Source: Carboxylicivirga agarovorans (GTDB lineage Bacteria > Bacteroidota > Bacteroidia > Bacteroidales > Marinilabiliaceae). Taken from it: a stretch of 64,000 nucleotides of DNA. The stretch covers positions 1 through 64,000 of the forward strand of contig NZ_JBNGPA010000019.1 of assembly GCF_050589845.1 (NCBI RefSeq), in the 5' to 3' direction. The notes beneath the pieces are model-generated. The model was not told the DNA's origin. It saw nothing but the letters and a program-made list of their open reading frames with translations, and searched no databases. The position numbers and the translations under genes were made by a program. This document shows positions 43,801 to 53,296 of the stretch, one piece after another; the stretch's first letter is position 1; the number at the start of each line of letters is the position of its first letter.

Positions 43801-45249
43801 ATGAACACAAACAATAAAATATCAGTCATCGAAAAAATTGGTTATAGCTTGGGCGACCTGGCAGCTAACTTGATTTTTCAGACGCTGATGACATTTCTGG
43901 CATTTTTCTATACCGATGTCTACAAAATTCCACCTGCCAGTGCTTCAGCCATCATTTTTGCAGGCGGAATGATTGGTGCTTTTTTTAATCCGATTATGGG
44001 AGCCATTGCCGACCGCACAAATACGCGCTGGGGCAAGTTTCGACCGTGGATTTTATGGACTGCCATTCCTTTTGGGGCATTCGCCATTTTGGCTTTTAGT
44101 ACACCTCAATTTAGTCCGTCTGGTAAAATTATTTATGCCTTGGTAACTTATATTTTACTGGTACTTATTTATTCGGCCAACAACTTGCCTTATGCCACAT
44201 TAAGTGGCGTTATCACAGGCGACATGGCTGAACGAAACAGTATTTCATCCTACCGTTTTGTAGCGGTAATGGTAGCGCAGTTTACCATTCAGGGACTGCT
44301 TTTGCCTTTGGTCTTAATTTTTGGCGATGGTGATAAAACATTGGGTTTTGAACGTGTGATGACGACCTTCTCAATTGTTGGTGTTATTTTCTTTTTAATC
44401 ACGTTTTTAACAACAAAGGAGCGAATAACACCATCCGAAGAACAAAAATCGTCGATAAAAGAAGATTTAAAGGATTTGTTTAAGAACAAACCATGGATTG
44501 CCATGCTAGTCTTGACTATTTTTATCTTCATTACGCTGGCTCTCAAAGGTGGCATGTATGTTTATTATTTCGATAATTACATGAGCGAGGCTCACTTATC
44601 AGCCTTTCTTGAGACGATTCGATTTACGCCCATGATAGCCAATTTAAAAGCATCCCTTCCCGGATTTGATTGGCCCGATGATGCGGTAACTTCTGCCTTT
44701 AGCTTGTTTAATGCAGGTGGCATCATATTTATGATTCTAGGTATTGGTTTTTCAAAACCTTTGGCCGACCGCTTTGGTAAGCGCGATGTATTTGGAGCAG
44801 CTTTGCTTGTAGCAACATTGTGTGTGCTTGTCTTCTGGTTTTTTCCACCCGAGGGGGTAGCTATGGCATTTATCAGTCAAATACTGCATGGTTTTTTCTA
44901 TGGCATCACCATTCCATTGCTGTGGGCGATGATTGCCGATGTGGCTGATTATTCGGAGTGGAAAAACAATAGAAGAGCAACGGCCATCATTTTTTCGGCC
45001 ATGATATTTGGCTTAAAAGCCGGGTTAAGTATTGGTGGCTCGTTGGTTGCCGGAATTTTGGCAGCATATGGCTACGATGAACAGTTGATTACACAATCTT
45101 CTACAACAGTTAGTGGTATAAAGCTATCGGTAAGTGTTTTTCCAACCATTACCTTTTTAATTGGCATGGCTTGCTTGTTCTTCTACGAGATAAATAAGAA
45201 GATGGAAGTAACCATCGAAAATGATTTAAAAGCTCGCAGAGCATCTTAA
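43801..45249 (+). CDS. GPH-family sugar:cation symporter (MFS)
   Basis: Inner-membrane importer of xylose, xylobiose or similar glycosides with Na+ or H+. The 482 residues have 12 TMs and the family hallmarks IGYSLGDLAANLIFQTLM, FTDVYKIPP-like FFYTDVYKIP, ADRTNTRWGKFRPWILW and the second-half RWG-equivalent FSKPLADRFGKRD. The xylan PULs of Bacteroides commonly carry such a transporter between the hydrolases. Fits the step from periplasm to cytoplasm; the exact sugar is inferred. Confidence 0.9.
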   Translation: MNTNNKISVIEKIGYSLGDLAANLIFQTLMTFLAFFYTDVYKIPPASASAIIFAGGMIGAFFNPIMGAIADRTNTRWGKFRPWILWTAIPFGAFAILAFSTPQFSPSGKIIYALVTYILLVLIYSANNLPYATLSGVITGDMAERNSISSYRFVAVMVAQFTIQGLLLPLVLIFGDGDKTLGFERVMTTFSIVGVIFFLITFLTTKERITPSEEQKSSIKEDLKDLFKNKPWIAMLVLTIFIFITLALKGGMYVYYFDNYMSEAHLSAFLETIRFTPMIANLKASLPGFDWPDDAVTSAFSLFNAGGIIFMILGIGFSKPLADRFGKRDVFGAALLVATLCVLVFWFFPPEGVAMAFISQILHGFFYGITIPLLWAMIADVADYSEWKNNRRATAIIFSAMIFGLKAGLSIGGSLVAGILAAYGYDEQLITQSSTTVSGIKLSVSVFPTITFLIGMACLFFYEINKKMEVTIENDLKARRAS

Positions 45250-45267
45250 AAACAAATAATAAAACCA

Positions 45268-46395
45268 ATGAAACTATTTACATACGCAATACTTTTTAGT
45301 TTGTTAATTGCTTGTCAACCAAAAGCAAAAAAGGAAGCATTAGCACCGTCACTCGCAGACGCTTTCAAAGGACGGTTTATGATGGGGACGGCGCTGAATT
45401 CTCCGCAAACCGAAGGAAAAGATACTGTAGCACTAAACATCGTGCAGCACCATTTCAATTCCATAGTAGCAGAAAACTGCATGAAAAGCGAAGTGCTACA
45501 GCCCAATGAAGGCGAATTCGATTTTCGTCTGGCCGACCAGATTGTTGAATTGGCGGCAAAAAGCAATGCATTTATGGTGGGGCACACTCTGATTTGGCAT
45601 TCGCAAACTGCTCCTTGGATGTTTGTCGATGAAAACGGAGCGCCTGTCGCTCGTGATACTTTAATAGAGCGCATGAGAACACATATTCATACGGTTGTAG
45701 GACGTTACAAAGGACGAGTACACGGTTGGGATGTGGTTAATGAGGCATTATTGGAAGATGGTAGTTTTCGCCAAAGTCCATATTACAAAATCATTGGCGA
45801 AGAATTTATCGAATTGGCTTTTCAGTTTGCTAACGAAGCCGACCCAGATGCTGAGTTGTATTACAACGACTACAACATGTATAAGCTAGAAAAAAGCCAG
45901 GGAGCTATCAAGTTGGCAAAAACTTTAAAAAACAAAGGTATTCGAATTGATGGTATTGGTATGCAGGCACATTATGGTTTGCACATGGATATTTTTGACG
46001 AAATAGAAGCTAGCATCAATTCATTTTCTGACAATGGATTAAAAGTGATGATTACCGAATTGGACGTATCCGTTCTGCCTTTTCCTACAGAAGAGTTAAC
46101 AGCCGAAGTGAGCCAGAACTATGCCATGAAGCCTGAATACAACCCATATGTGACTGCTTTGCCTGATTCTGTTCAAACGCAATTAGCCAGTTACTATCAG
46201 AACCTTTTTGAAATATACAAGCGCCAAAGTGACAAGATTAGTCGCATCACTTTTTGGGGCGTCAACGATGACCAAACATGGCGCAACTACTGGCCTATTC
46301 AAGGACGTACGGATTATCCATTATTGTTTGACAGAAATAATGAAGTTAAACCAGCTTTTGACGCAGTTATAAAAACTGCCCAATCCCAAAAGTAA
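45268..46395 (+). CDS. GH10 endo-beta-1,4-xylanase, single domain (lipoprotein)
   Basis: 375 residues: lipobox LLIACQPK, then a bare GH10 barrel. The catalytic pair is Glu159 in WDVVNEALLEDG and Glu264 in ITELDVSVLP, with VGHTLIWHSQTAPWMF and FWGVNDDQTWRN. It has no binding module, unlike the first GH10, so it may act on imported oligosaccharides in the periplasm (the lipobox would anchor it). Starts 18 bp after the symporter and is followed 4 bp later by the next hydrolase, so all are co-transcribed. Confidence 0.95.
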   Translation: MKLFTYAILFSLLIACQPKAKKEALAPSLADAFKGRFMMGTALNSPQTEGKDTVALNIVQHHFNSIVAENCMKSEVLQPNEGEFDFRLADQIVELAAKSNAFMVGHTLIWHSQTAPWMFVDENGAPVARDTLIERMRTHIHTVVGRYKGRVHGWDVVNEALLEDGSFRQSPYYKIIGEEFIELAFQFANEADPDAELYYNDYNMYKLEKSQGAIKLAKTLKNKGIRIDGIGMQAHYGLHMDIFDEIEASINSFSDNGLKVMITELDVSVLPFPTEELTAEVSQNYAMKPEYNPYVTALPDSVQTQLASYYQNLFEIYKRQSDKISRITFWGVNDDQTWRNYWPIQGRTDYPLLFDRNNEVKPAFDAVIKTAQSQK

Positions 46396-46399
46396 ATCG

Positions 46400-47464
46400 A
46401 TGAAAGTATTTTATCTATTAACCTTAATTATTGGATTATCATTACTGTCTTGCTTATCGTCAACACAGAAAGGGGTGAGCATTGAAGGAAACCAATTCTA
46501 TTTTAATAGCGAACCAACTTACAAGGGCGTATCGTGGAACGGGCATCAGATTGAAGGCTTGCTCTTTAATTCGAGAATGGTACAGGGAATTTTCGATGAT
46601 TTAAATCCTGCTACTCTCGAGAGTTTCATCTATCCGGATACCAAACAATGGGATGCACAAAGAAATACAAGAGAATTTGTCGCGGCCATGGAGGACTGGA
46701 AAAAACACGGTCTATTGTCGTTTACCTTAAATCTGCAAGGCGGTAGTCCGCTTGGTTATGGTAATAAGGGTTGGATTAACTCAGCCTTTAATCCCGATGG
46801 TTCTTTAGATGAGGCGTATACACAGCGCCTGGCCTTAATAATGGATGAAGCTAAACGGCTGGATATGGTCGTTATTTTAGGCCTGTTTTACTTTGGCCAA
46901 GATGAATATTTAATGGATGAGCAGGCTGTAATTCAAGCAGTGGATGAAATTGCCTGCTGGATAAGTAATAACAATTATCGCAATGTGCTTATTGAAGTGG
47001 CCAATGAGTGCGATATTTTTTATGATCACGAGATATTGAAACCTGAACGAATAGTGGAATTAATAGCACGTGTACAGAAACATGGTTTATTGTGTTCTGC
47101 AAGCTTCAGTGGTGGAGTAATCCCACATTCACGAGTTGTGAAACAGTCTGATTATATCTTGCTACATGGTAATGCGGTTGAAAAGCCTGAAGGCATTACA
47201 TATATGGTGAATAAAGTGAAGAATATGCCTGAGTATTCAGGGCAACCAATTGTTTTTAATGAAGACGACCATTTTGGTTTTGACCAGGATAATTACAATT
47301 TAAAAGCCGCAGTTGAAAGTTATGCATCGTGGGGGTATTTCGATTACCGCCATCAGGGGGAAAGTTTTGAAAATGGCTTTCAGAGCGTGCCTGTAAATTG
47401 GACAATATCCTCGGAACGAAAACGTGCTTTTTTTAATAAAATTAAAGAGATAACGAATTATTAG
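46400..47464 (+). CDS. Clan GH-A-like glycoside hydrolase, family not recognised
   Basis: 354 residues with a lipobox (SLLSCLSS). The TIM-barrel pattern is that of GH5/GH39-type enzymes, with the general acid Glu203 in LIEVANECDI (Asn-Glu pair) and a candidate nucleophile Glu288 in IVFNEDDHFG. The FxLNLQGGSP and WISNNNYRNVLIE stretches recall GH5-like folds, but I cannot assign a CAZy family. Located between GH10 and GH43 with 4-6 bp gaps, it should act on xylan side chains or a related beta-linkage. Could also be a GH30 relative. Confidence 0.65.
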   Translation: MKVFYLLTLIIGLSLLSCLSSTQKGVSIEGNQFYFNSEPTYKGVSWNGHQIEGLLFNSRMVQGIFDDLNPATLESFIYPDTKQWDAQRNTREFVAAMEDWKKHGLLSFTLNLQGGSPLGYGNKGWINSAFNPDGSLDEAYTQRLALIMDEAKRLDMVVILGLFYFGQDEYLMDEQAVIQAVDEIACWISNNNYRNVLIEVANECDIFYDHEILKPERIVELIARVQKHGLLCSASFSGGVIPHSRVVKQSDYILLHGNAVEKPEGITYMVNKVKNMPEYSGQPIVFNEDDHFGFDQDNYNLKAAVESYASWGYFDYRHQGESFENGFQSVPVNWTISSERKRAFFNKIKEITNY

Positions 47465-47470
47465 AAGAGA

Positions 47471-48439
47471 ATGAAGACACCAAGATACTTAGTAGAGGAT
47501 TTATACACAGCCGACCCATCGGCACATGTATTTGACGGGAAATTATTCATTTATCCATCACATGACTTTGAAAGTGGCGTAGCCGAAAATGATAATGGCG
47601 ACCATTTTAATATGCGTGATTACCATGCTTATTCTATGAATGATATCACAGGCGAAGTTACCGACCATGGCGTCATTTTGGATGTAGACGATGTGCCATG
47701 GGCGAGCCGCCAGATGTGGGACTCTGATGTTGCACATAAAAATGGAAAATACTATCTCTATTTTTCAGCGAAGGATAAAAATGATGTGTTTCATATTGGC
47801 GTTGCTGTAAGCGCCAAGCCAGAAGGGCCGTTTATTCCTATGAAGCACCCGATGATGGGAAGTTATAGTATTGACCCATGCGTGTATCAAAGTGAAGAAA
47901 AGGAGCATTACATATTGTGGGGAGGTATTTGGGGCGGACAGCTACAGCGCTATCGAGATAATAAGGCAATTGAATGTGGTGGTGAACCTGCTGATAATGA
48001 ACCGTCGCTTTGCCCGAAAATTGCCCGACTAAGCGTTGATATGCTGGAATTTGCCGAAGAGCCAAAAGACTTATTGATTCTGGATGAAAACGGGGAACCA
48101 TTGAAAGCGGGCGATCACGATCGTCGTTTCTTTGAAGCTTCGTGGGTGCACAAGTACAATGGAAAGTTCTACTTCTCTTACTCAACCGGAAATACGCACA
48201 AGTTATGCTATGCAGTAAGTGATAACTTGTATGGTCCTTATACTTACCAGGGAGTTATTCTTACGCCAGTGGTTGGTTGGACTACGCATCACTCAATTTG
48301 CGAATTCAAAGGCAAGTGGTACTTATTTCATCACGATTGTGTGCCATCGGGAGGAAAAACTTGGTTGCGCAGCATGAAAGTAGTTGAATTGGAATATGAT
48401 AAAGATGGAAAAATTATCACGATTGAAGGTACTCGATAG
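47471..48439 (+). CDS. GH43 beta-xylosidase/alpha-L-arabinofuranosidase
   Basis: Inverting five-blade propeller enzyme. The triad can be seen: Asp15 base in TADPSAHVF, Asp135 in YSIDPCVYQ and the acid Glu222 in RRFFEASWVHKY. The 322 residues carry no signal peptide, so the enzyme is cytoplasmic and would act on the short oligosaccharides brought in by the symporter. Length fits single-domain GH43. It overlaps the next gene by 35 bp. Confidence 0.92.
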   Translation: MKTPRYLVEDLYTADPSAHVFDGKLFIYPSHDFESGVAENDNGDHFNMRDYHAYSMNDITGEVTDHGVILDVDDVPWASRQMWDSDVAHKNGKYYLYFSAKDKNDVFHIGVAVSAKPEGPFIPMKHPMMGSYSIDPCVYQSEEKEHYILWGGIWGGQLQRYRDNKAIECGGEPADNEPSLCPKIARLSVDMLEFAEEPKDLLILDENGEPLKAGDHDRRFFEASWVHKYNGKFYFSYSTGNTHKLCYAVSDNLYGPYTYQGVILTPVVGWTTHHSICEFKGKWYLFHHDCVPSGGKTWLRSMKVVELEYDKDGKIITIEGTR

Positions 48440-49724
48440 TATTCGTTGCTTCGTTATTTTAGTGTTAGTATTTAGCTCAACTTTAGATGTAATGTCTCAG
48501 GAATTGATGCCCGAACAACAAGCTTGGTTGAGTCAGTATTATGGCCGATGGTTAAGCACCGCGTCTGTTAATAGCGACATGATTGATGAACACAACTGTA
48601 TTGAAGTCATTGCTAAGCCGCACATGGATGCTAAAGCAATGCAAGTTGATGTTTTTTCAATAAAAGATGGGCAGAAGCAAGGTATTTTGTCGGAGTTGCT
48701 GGTCTATGATACTGTGTCTGAACAAATAATTGCTTTGGGACAAAATGACGAAGGACAAAGCTTTATTGGTAAAGGGAAGTTTCAAAATCGTCATCGTTTA
48801 ACAATGTTGGATAAAAACATAGATGGTAAGCCTATAATGGAAGTTGACTTTAACTTTATAAATCCAACCGAAGTAATACTGAAAGGCAAAGCTTTGGATA
48901 CATCGACTCATGATTGGGAAATAAAGTACATCAAGCAAAATAATCCCATCAAAGAAATTGGTATTCAGCTCGTTTCTGTGCGTGAACTAATGCTTGAGAA
49001 TCTAAAAGAAACGTTAAATATTCTAGGCAGGATGGGCTTTAGCTATGTTGAAACCTTTGTTTTTGATGGTAATGGCTTTTATGGAATGAGCCCTCTGGCT
49101 TTTAAGAATCTGGTTGAGGAATGTGGACTGCAGTTTAAAGGCTCAATGGTGTTTAAAGATTTGCCTCCTGTAAAAGAGATGAATGCAACTATGGAATGGT
49201 GGCAGAATTGTATTAATAAACATCAAGAGGCTGGAGTGGAGTTTATCACCACTTCAAACAACAGAGTGCATGAATTAAAAAGTGAATATGATTTAAAACG
49301 TTTATGTGATTATTACAATACTATTGGAGAGTTGTGTGCCGCAAAAGATATACAATTCGCCATTCATAATCATACCGAAGAGTTTGGAAGGGTTGACGGT
49401 CATGTTATCTATGATTATTTGCTGCAGAATACAAATCCACAATTTGTCAGCTTTCAAGTAGACTTGTATTGGATAAGAGAAGCTAAGCAGAATGCGATTG
49501 ACTATTTTGAGAAATATCCTGGTCGCTTTTTTTCATGGCATACTAAAGATGATGCCGAGTTAAGCAAAAGTGGTAAAACCGATTTTGAACAGCTCTTTCA
49601 ATATGCTGAACAGTCTGGTTTAAAATACAACGTATTCGAAATTGAGCAATTTAACTTTCATCCATTTATTAGCATTAATATGGGCTTAAATTACCTGTTT
49701 GAGGCTGATTTTGTACAAGATTAA
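48405..49724 (+). CDS. Secreted sugar-phosphate isomerase/epimerase-like protein
   Basis: 439 residues from the ATG at 48405 (MEKLSRLKVL), giving a signal ending near VMSQE; starts at 48384 (TTG) and 48396 are alternatives, and all overlap GH43 by 35-56 bp. Residues 25-190 are an unassigned domain (beta-rich, repeated GKGKF and EVDFNF patterns). The rest, from about 195, is an AP endonuclease 2/xylose-isomerase-like TIM barrel with EFGRVDG, QVDLYWIREAK and FFSWHTKDD metal-type residues. The export signal is unusual for a sugar isomerase. Last gene of the PUL and followed by a terminator. Confidence 0.75.
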   Translation: MEKLSRLKVLDSIRCFVILVLVFSSTLDVMSQELMPEQQAWLSQYYGRWLSTASVNSDMIDEHNCIEVIAKPHMDAKAMQVDVFSIKDGQKQGILSELLVYDTVSEQIIALGQNDEGQSFIGKGKFQNRHRLTMLDKNIDGKPIMEVDFNFINPTEVILKGKALDTSTHDWEIKYIKQNNPIKEIGIQLVSVRELMLENLKETLNILGRMGFSYVETFVFDGNGFYGMSPLAFKNLVEECGLQFKGSMVFKDLPPVKEMNATMEWWQNCINKHQEAGVEFITTSNNRVHELKSEYDLKRLCDYYNTIGELCAAKDIQFAIHNHTEEFGRVDGHVIYDYLLQNTNPQFVSFQVDLYWIREAKQNAIDYFEKYPGRFFSWHTKDDAELSKSGKTDFEQLFQYAEQSGLKYNVFEIEQFNFHPFISINMGLNYLFEADFVQD

Positions 49725-49750
49725 AATTACCCGGATTTAATACATGTTAG

Positions 49751-49786
49751 AAAGGTTGCTGCAGGTAAAAGTGCAGTGACCTTTTC
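49751..49786 (+). terminator. Terminator at the end of the xylan operon
   Basis: AAAGGTTGCTGCA (49751-49763) pairs with TGCAGTGACCTTT (49772-49784) through two G-T pairs and is followed by TCTTATAAAA. It lies 27 bp after the last stop of the PUL. Confidence 0.7.
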
Positions 49787-49855
49787 TTATAAAATATATG
49801 TAGATAACATTTAGCTCTTTAAAGAAGTTTATTGGTAAGAATAATCAGTTTCATC

Positions 49856-50185
49856 AAATCCACGTTTGGATAAATAACCGGCTAAATTAACACAGATGAT
49901 AACCCATTCAGTAATTCTAAAATTATCATTTACAATTTTTACAACTTTTCATATAGTTCTTTTGATGATAGAATTAGCCACTCATAAGAAGAATAAGCAT
50001 TGCAAATACCCTCTGTTTTTTCTAAAATTGCTAAAGCTTTAAAAGAAAGTGAGAATTACCATATTATGCCGTAATAGCAGTGTTTCTAGCGAAAATCACT
50101 GACTAATATTATTTACACAACATTTACAACGCAAACGCTGTAAATAATTAAATATCAGTATTTAGAAAATTCTGTATCGGCAAGT
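49856..50185 (+). repeat. 330-bp non-coding direct repeat, right copy
   Basis: Partner of the left copy, with equal length and direction. The imperfect palindrome TTTACAACG-CAAA-CGCTGTAAA is better preserved here. Only 31 bp separate it from the stop of the convergent LytT gene. The two copies enclose 20.9 kb that holds exactly the xylan locus and its regulator plus a recombinase remnant. Confidence 0.9.
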
Positions 50186-50216
50186 AACCACCCCTCTCTT
50201 CTCATATAGTCAATAA

Positions 50217-50972
50217 CTATATAAGCTGTGTAAACCAACTCTTAAACTCAGCCGACTTATTTTTACTGACAAAGATTTTTTCAGGAGTCTCTATTTTAAG
50301 TTGCACCTGTAGGCGGTTATCATAGCGAATCAGCATTTCTTCAATACTGTCACGCGACAGAATGTATTGCTTATTGGCCCTTATGAAGTCTTTGGGATTG
50401 AGATCATGAAGAATCTGTTCCAGGGTTTTTGAATAGGGGTAATGAACCCCGTTATTCAGGTAGATCTCGGTCACCTTATCCGTGGTATAAAAGCAACTTA
50501 CTTCACTAATATCAATTGGAATCAGCTTATTATTATCGCGGACCAGCATCTTTCCTATATAGGTATTGGGCGGTGTAAGCTCCTGTTGATTGCTCAGATA
50601 TTTTAGTTCATCACCAGGGCTTAATTTTTTAAACTTTTCAATGGCACGTGCAAGCTCCACCACCTTGATAGGCTTCAGCAAATAATCAATGCTGTTTACT
50701 TTAAACGCATCAATGGCATAATCATCATAAGCAGTGGTAAAGATGATTGGTATTTCAATGGTTATATGCTGGAAAATGGTAAAAGCATTGCCGTCTGACA
50801 GGTGTATATCCATCATGATCAAATCAGGAGCCTCCCTGGTATTCAACCAGGTGATGGTTTGCCTGATGCTTTCTGTATTGCCAAGAATTTCAATGGATGA
50901 ATCAATGCTTTTTAGTATCCCTGAGAGGTTTTCAAAGGCTACCGTTTCATCCTCCACAATTAGTACTTTCAT
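50217..50972 (-). CDS. LytTR-family response regulator
   Basis: 251 residues: receiver domain 1-120 with the phospho-Asp in DLIMMDIHLSDG and Lys in DYLLKPIKVVEL, then a LytTR DNA-binding domain at about 150-245 (KMLVRDNNKLIPIDIS, FIRANKQYILSRDSIEEM). It binds direct repeats of about 10 bp. Its kinase gene is upstream, with a 3-bp gap. Last gene of the long minus-strand block, so it may respond to the products made there. Confidence 0.93.
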   Translation of the reverse strand: MKVLIVEDETVAFENLSGILKSIDSSIEILGNTESIRQTITWLNTREAPDLIMMDIHLSDGNAFTIFQHITIEIPIIFTTAYDDYAIDAFKVNSIDYLLKPIKVVELARAIEKFKKLSPGDELKYLSNQQELTPPNTYIGKMLVRDNNKLIPIDISEVSCFYTTDKVTEIYLNNGVHYPYSKTLEQILHDLNPKDFIRANKQYILSRDSIEEMLIRYDNRLQVQLKIETPEKIFVSKNKSAEFKSWFTQLI

Positions 50973-50975
50973 TCT

Positions 50976-51989
50976 TTACTGCTTTAAAGGTAAAATTACA
51001 ATAAATGTCTGACCATCATCATTTACCCTTATCTTTTTATTCATCATGATCTGAAAGCGGTTCTCCAGGTTTTTAAGGCCGGTGCCGTTGGTTTTATCAG
51101 GTGAGAGTTTTGGGAATATTGGATTGTGGATCTCCAACTCATCGTTTTCATTCAACCTGATCATAACTTCCATTTTGTGTTCGCTATCAATCGTATTATG
51201 TGCAACCACATTATCAATAAGCGGTAAAATGGATAAGCTAGGCAGCTTTAAACCCCTTTGATCTTCTTTTATATCAATTTGAAAATCAAGCTTATTCGCA
51301 AAGCGAACTTCCATTAAATAGCGGAATGAGGCCACAAATTCCAGTTCTTCTCCCAATGTTACAAGCCCTTTATTCTCACTGTTTAATATGTACCTGAACA
51401 TGTCTGAGAGCTTATTCACAAACTCAATTGTTTTCTCATCATTTCCTTTACGTACCAGGGCCGTGACACTATTCAGTGAATTAAAGAAGAAGTGTGGATT
51501 GATCTGATTGGATAAGGCATTGCAGCGGCTTTCCAGATTCTCAATCTTTAATTGCTCGATCTCCTGTTCTTTTTGGCGCTGATCTTTATTCATGTGATAA
51601 ACATGGCCGATAAAGGCAGCCATGAGGCAGATGAAAAAGAATTGGAAAATAAGGATGCTTCCAAAGCAATCTACGAAAGTACAATAAGAATAAGAGATCA
51701 GCACATAGCTTAGATAGGCCACAACGCAAATGGCCATGTTTAGCATTAAGCGTCTTCTAAATATGGAGGTAGGTATCTTTTTCAGGTTAATATGAAAGAG
51801 AATACCAGCCAGAATCGTGAAAAATACAAAGCGAATGATCGAGAAATTGATATGCTTGGCACGTTCTATCCCTTCCAGGTAACTCAGCTTCCAGGGAAGC
51901 TGTGTAATGTTGGGGTAGGTGATGAGCAGTGCTCCAAGCAGACTGATCAGGATCAGTTTATAAGGACTGTATTTTTGTAAAAAGTTCAT
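50976..51989 (-). CDS. LytS/YehU-type membrane histidine kinase
   Basis: 337 residues, with four TMs in 1-135 and no extracellular domain. The His_kinase segment carries the acceptor in NQINPHFFFNSLNSVTALV, followed by a short HATPase (LPLIDNVVAHN and TGLKNLENRF). Partner of the LytTR protein. It starts 24 bp after the first PQQ-propeller gene's stop, so it is likely part of the same long transcript. Confidence 0.92.
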   Translation of the reverse strand: MNFLQKYSPYKLILISLLGALLITYPNITQLPWKLSYLEGIERAKHINFSIIRFVFFTILAGILFHINLKKIPTSIFRRRLMLNMAICVVAYLSYVLISYSYCTFVDCFGSILIFQFFFICLMAAFIGHVYHMNKDQRQKEQEIEQLKIENLESRCNALSNQINPHFFFNSLNSVTALVRKGNDEKTIEFVNKLSDMFRYILNSENKGLVTLGEELEFVASFRYLMEVRFANKLDFQIDIKEDQRGLKLPSLSILPLIDNVVAHNTIDSEHKMEVMIRLNENDELEIHNPIFPKLSPDKTNGTGLKNLENRFQIMMNKKIRVNDDGQTFIVILPLKQ

Positions 51990-52013
51990 AGTTGGAAGAC
52001 GCTTAATGTTTAT

Positions 52014-53282
52014 TTAATTATGGATTGAATAAGCCATCAGGGCGTTACCGTGGCGAATATATAAAATACCGTTGTGAATGGTCGGATGTGCCCAGAAAGG
52101 CCCTTCACCTTTGGTTATTTTAAATTCACTGATCACTTCGAATTTTTCAGGATTTGCAGCGACAAGACCAACATAGCCCTTCTTATCATCGAAGCAGTAC
52201 AGCATGTTGTCGGCACTAATGATTGTGCCTTTACTTTTTCCTTCCCAGGTGGTTTCATACCTGGTTTCACCACTTTCCCAGTCAACGGCCACCCAGTTAC
52301 CTTTGGCATTGCTTAGCCAGTTTGATCCGTAAATGGTACCTTCTACGACAACATAGCCGCCTTGTTGTGTATCCAGATCGTTGTTTTGCCATAGCTTACT
52401 CACCGATTTGCCGTCATCACTTAACTGTAGCTTATAGGCATTCAGGTCGTAACCGTTACTGAAAAATATCTGTCCGTTAATGAATACAGGTGTGTTGCAG
52501 GCTCCTTTTCCGAATTCAGCTGAAGCGCCATGTTCCGACCATTCTTCATAAGACCATATCATTTCACCATTGTCCGGATTCACACCAAAGATGCTGCCAC
52601 CCACGATGCCGATGATCTGTTTGCTGCCATTGTGTTCGATTAATAAAGTAGAGGCATAGTTAGTGGTCGTTCCCACGGTGTCGCATTGCCATATCAGTTC
52701 GCCGTTTTTACGGTTGAGAGCCACCATGGAGGCTTGCTGACCACCCGGGCAGAAGATTACTTTGTCTTTATAAACCAGTGGGGATTCGGCAAATCCAAAG
52801 CGGTGTGGTTTGGCACCGTAGATTTCCTTCCCGTCGACGCTCCAAAGGATGTCCCCTTTCTTAGTGCCGATGCATACCACTTCACACAGTCCGCTGACAA
52901 CATAGGCTTTGTTGCCCACAATAGTTGGTGTGGTTCGGGTATCAGGGTATGATTTGTTCCAAGGATTACCGTATTCTACTTCGTAAATCTTTTCACCCTC
53001 TAAGGTATAGGCCGAAAAGATCTCCTTTGTTTCGTCCTCATTCATACCCGTGATGTACAGGCGCCCGTCTGCAATAACCGGACTGGACCAGCCTTTACCG
53101 GCATCCATCGATTCCCAGAGTAGTTTCGGGCCTTCGCTTCCCCACTCTTTAAGAAGGTCTGTGTCCGGATAGATCCCGTCACGGTTAGGGCCGCGCCAGC
53201 CGTGTTGGTCTTGTGCATGTGTGGTTTGAATGCTTAAACAGCAAACAATAATTGCTATAAGGTTTATTTTAAGTCTGTTCAT
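52014..53282 (-). CDS. Secreted PQQ-like beta-propeller protein, paralogue 1 of 3
   Basis: 422 residues with a signal peptide (LIAIIVCCLSIQTTHAQD) and then a full WD/PQQ-type propeller: QHGWRGPNRDG, GWSSPVIADGRLYITGM, TPTIVGNKAYVVSG and the closing GEGPFWAHPTIHNGILYIRHGNALMAYS. Such domains bind PQQ in dehydrogenases but also serve as structural scaffolds. The dehydrogenase metal-binding residues were not found, so a quinoprotein enzyme is not supported. Nearly identical in plan to the next two genes upstream, so tandem duplication is clear. Confidence 0.85.
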   Translation of the reverse strand: MNRLKINLIAIIVCCLSIQTTHAQDQHGWRGPNRDGIYPDTDLLKEWGSEGPKLLWESMDAGKGWSSPVIADGRLYITGMNEDETKEIFSAYTLEGEKIYEVEYGNPWNKSYPDTRTTPTIVGNKAYVVSGLCEVVCIGTKKGDILWSVDGKEIYGAKPHRFGFAESPLVYKDKVIFCPGGQQASMVALNRKNGELIWQCDTVGTTTNYASTLLIEHNGSKQIIGIVGGSIFGVNPDNGEMIWSYEEWSEHGASAEFGKGACNTPVFINGQIFFSNGYDLNAYKLQLSDDGKSVSKLWQNNDLDTQQGGYVVVEGTIYGSNWLSNAKGNWVAVDWESGETRYETTWEGKSKGTIISADNMLYCFDDKKGYVGLVAANPEKFEVISEFKITKGEGPFWAHPTIHNGILYIRHGNALMAYSIHN

Positions 53283-53296
53283 AGTTTTATATTTAG

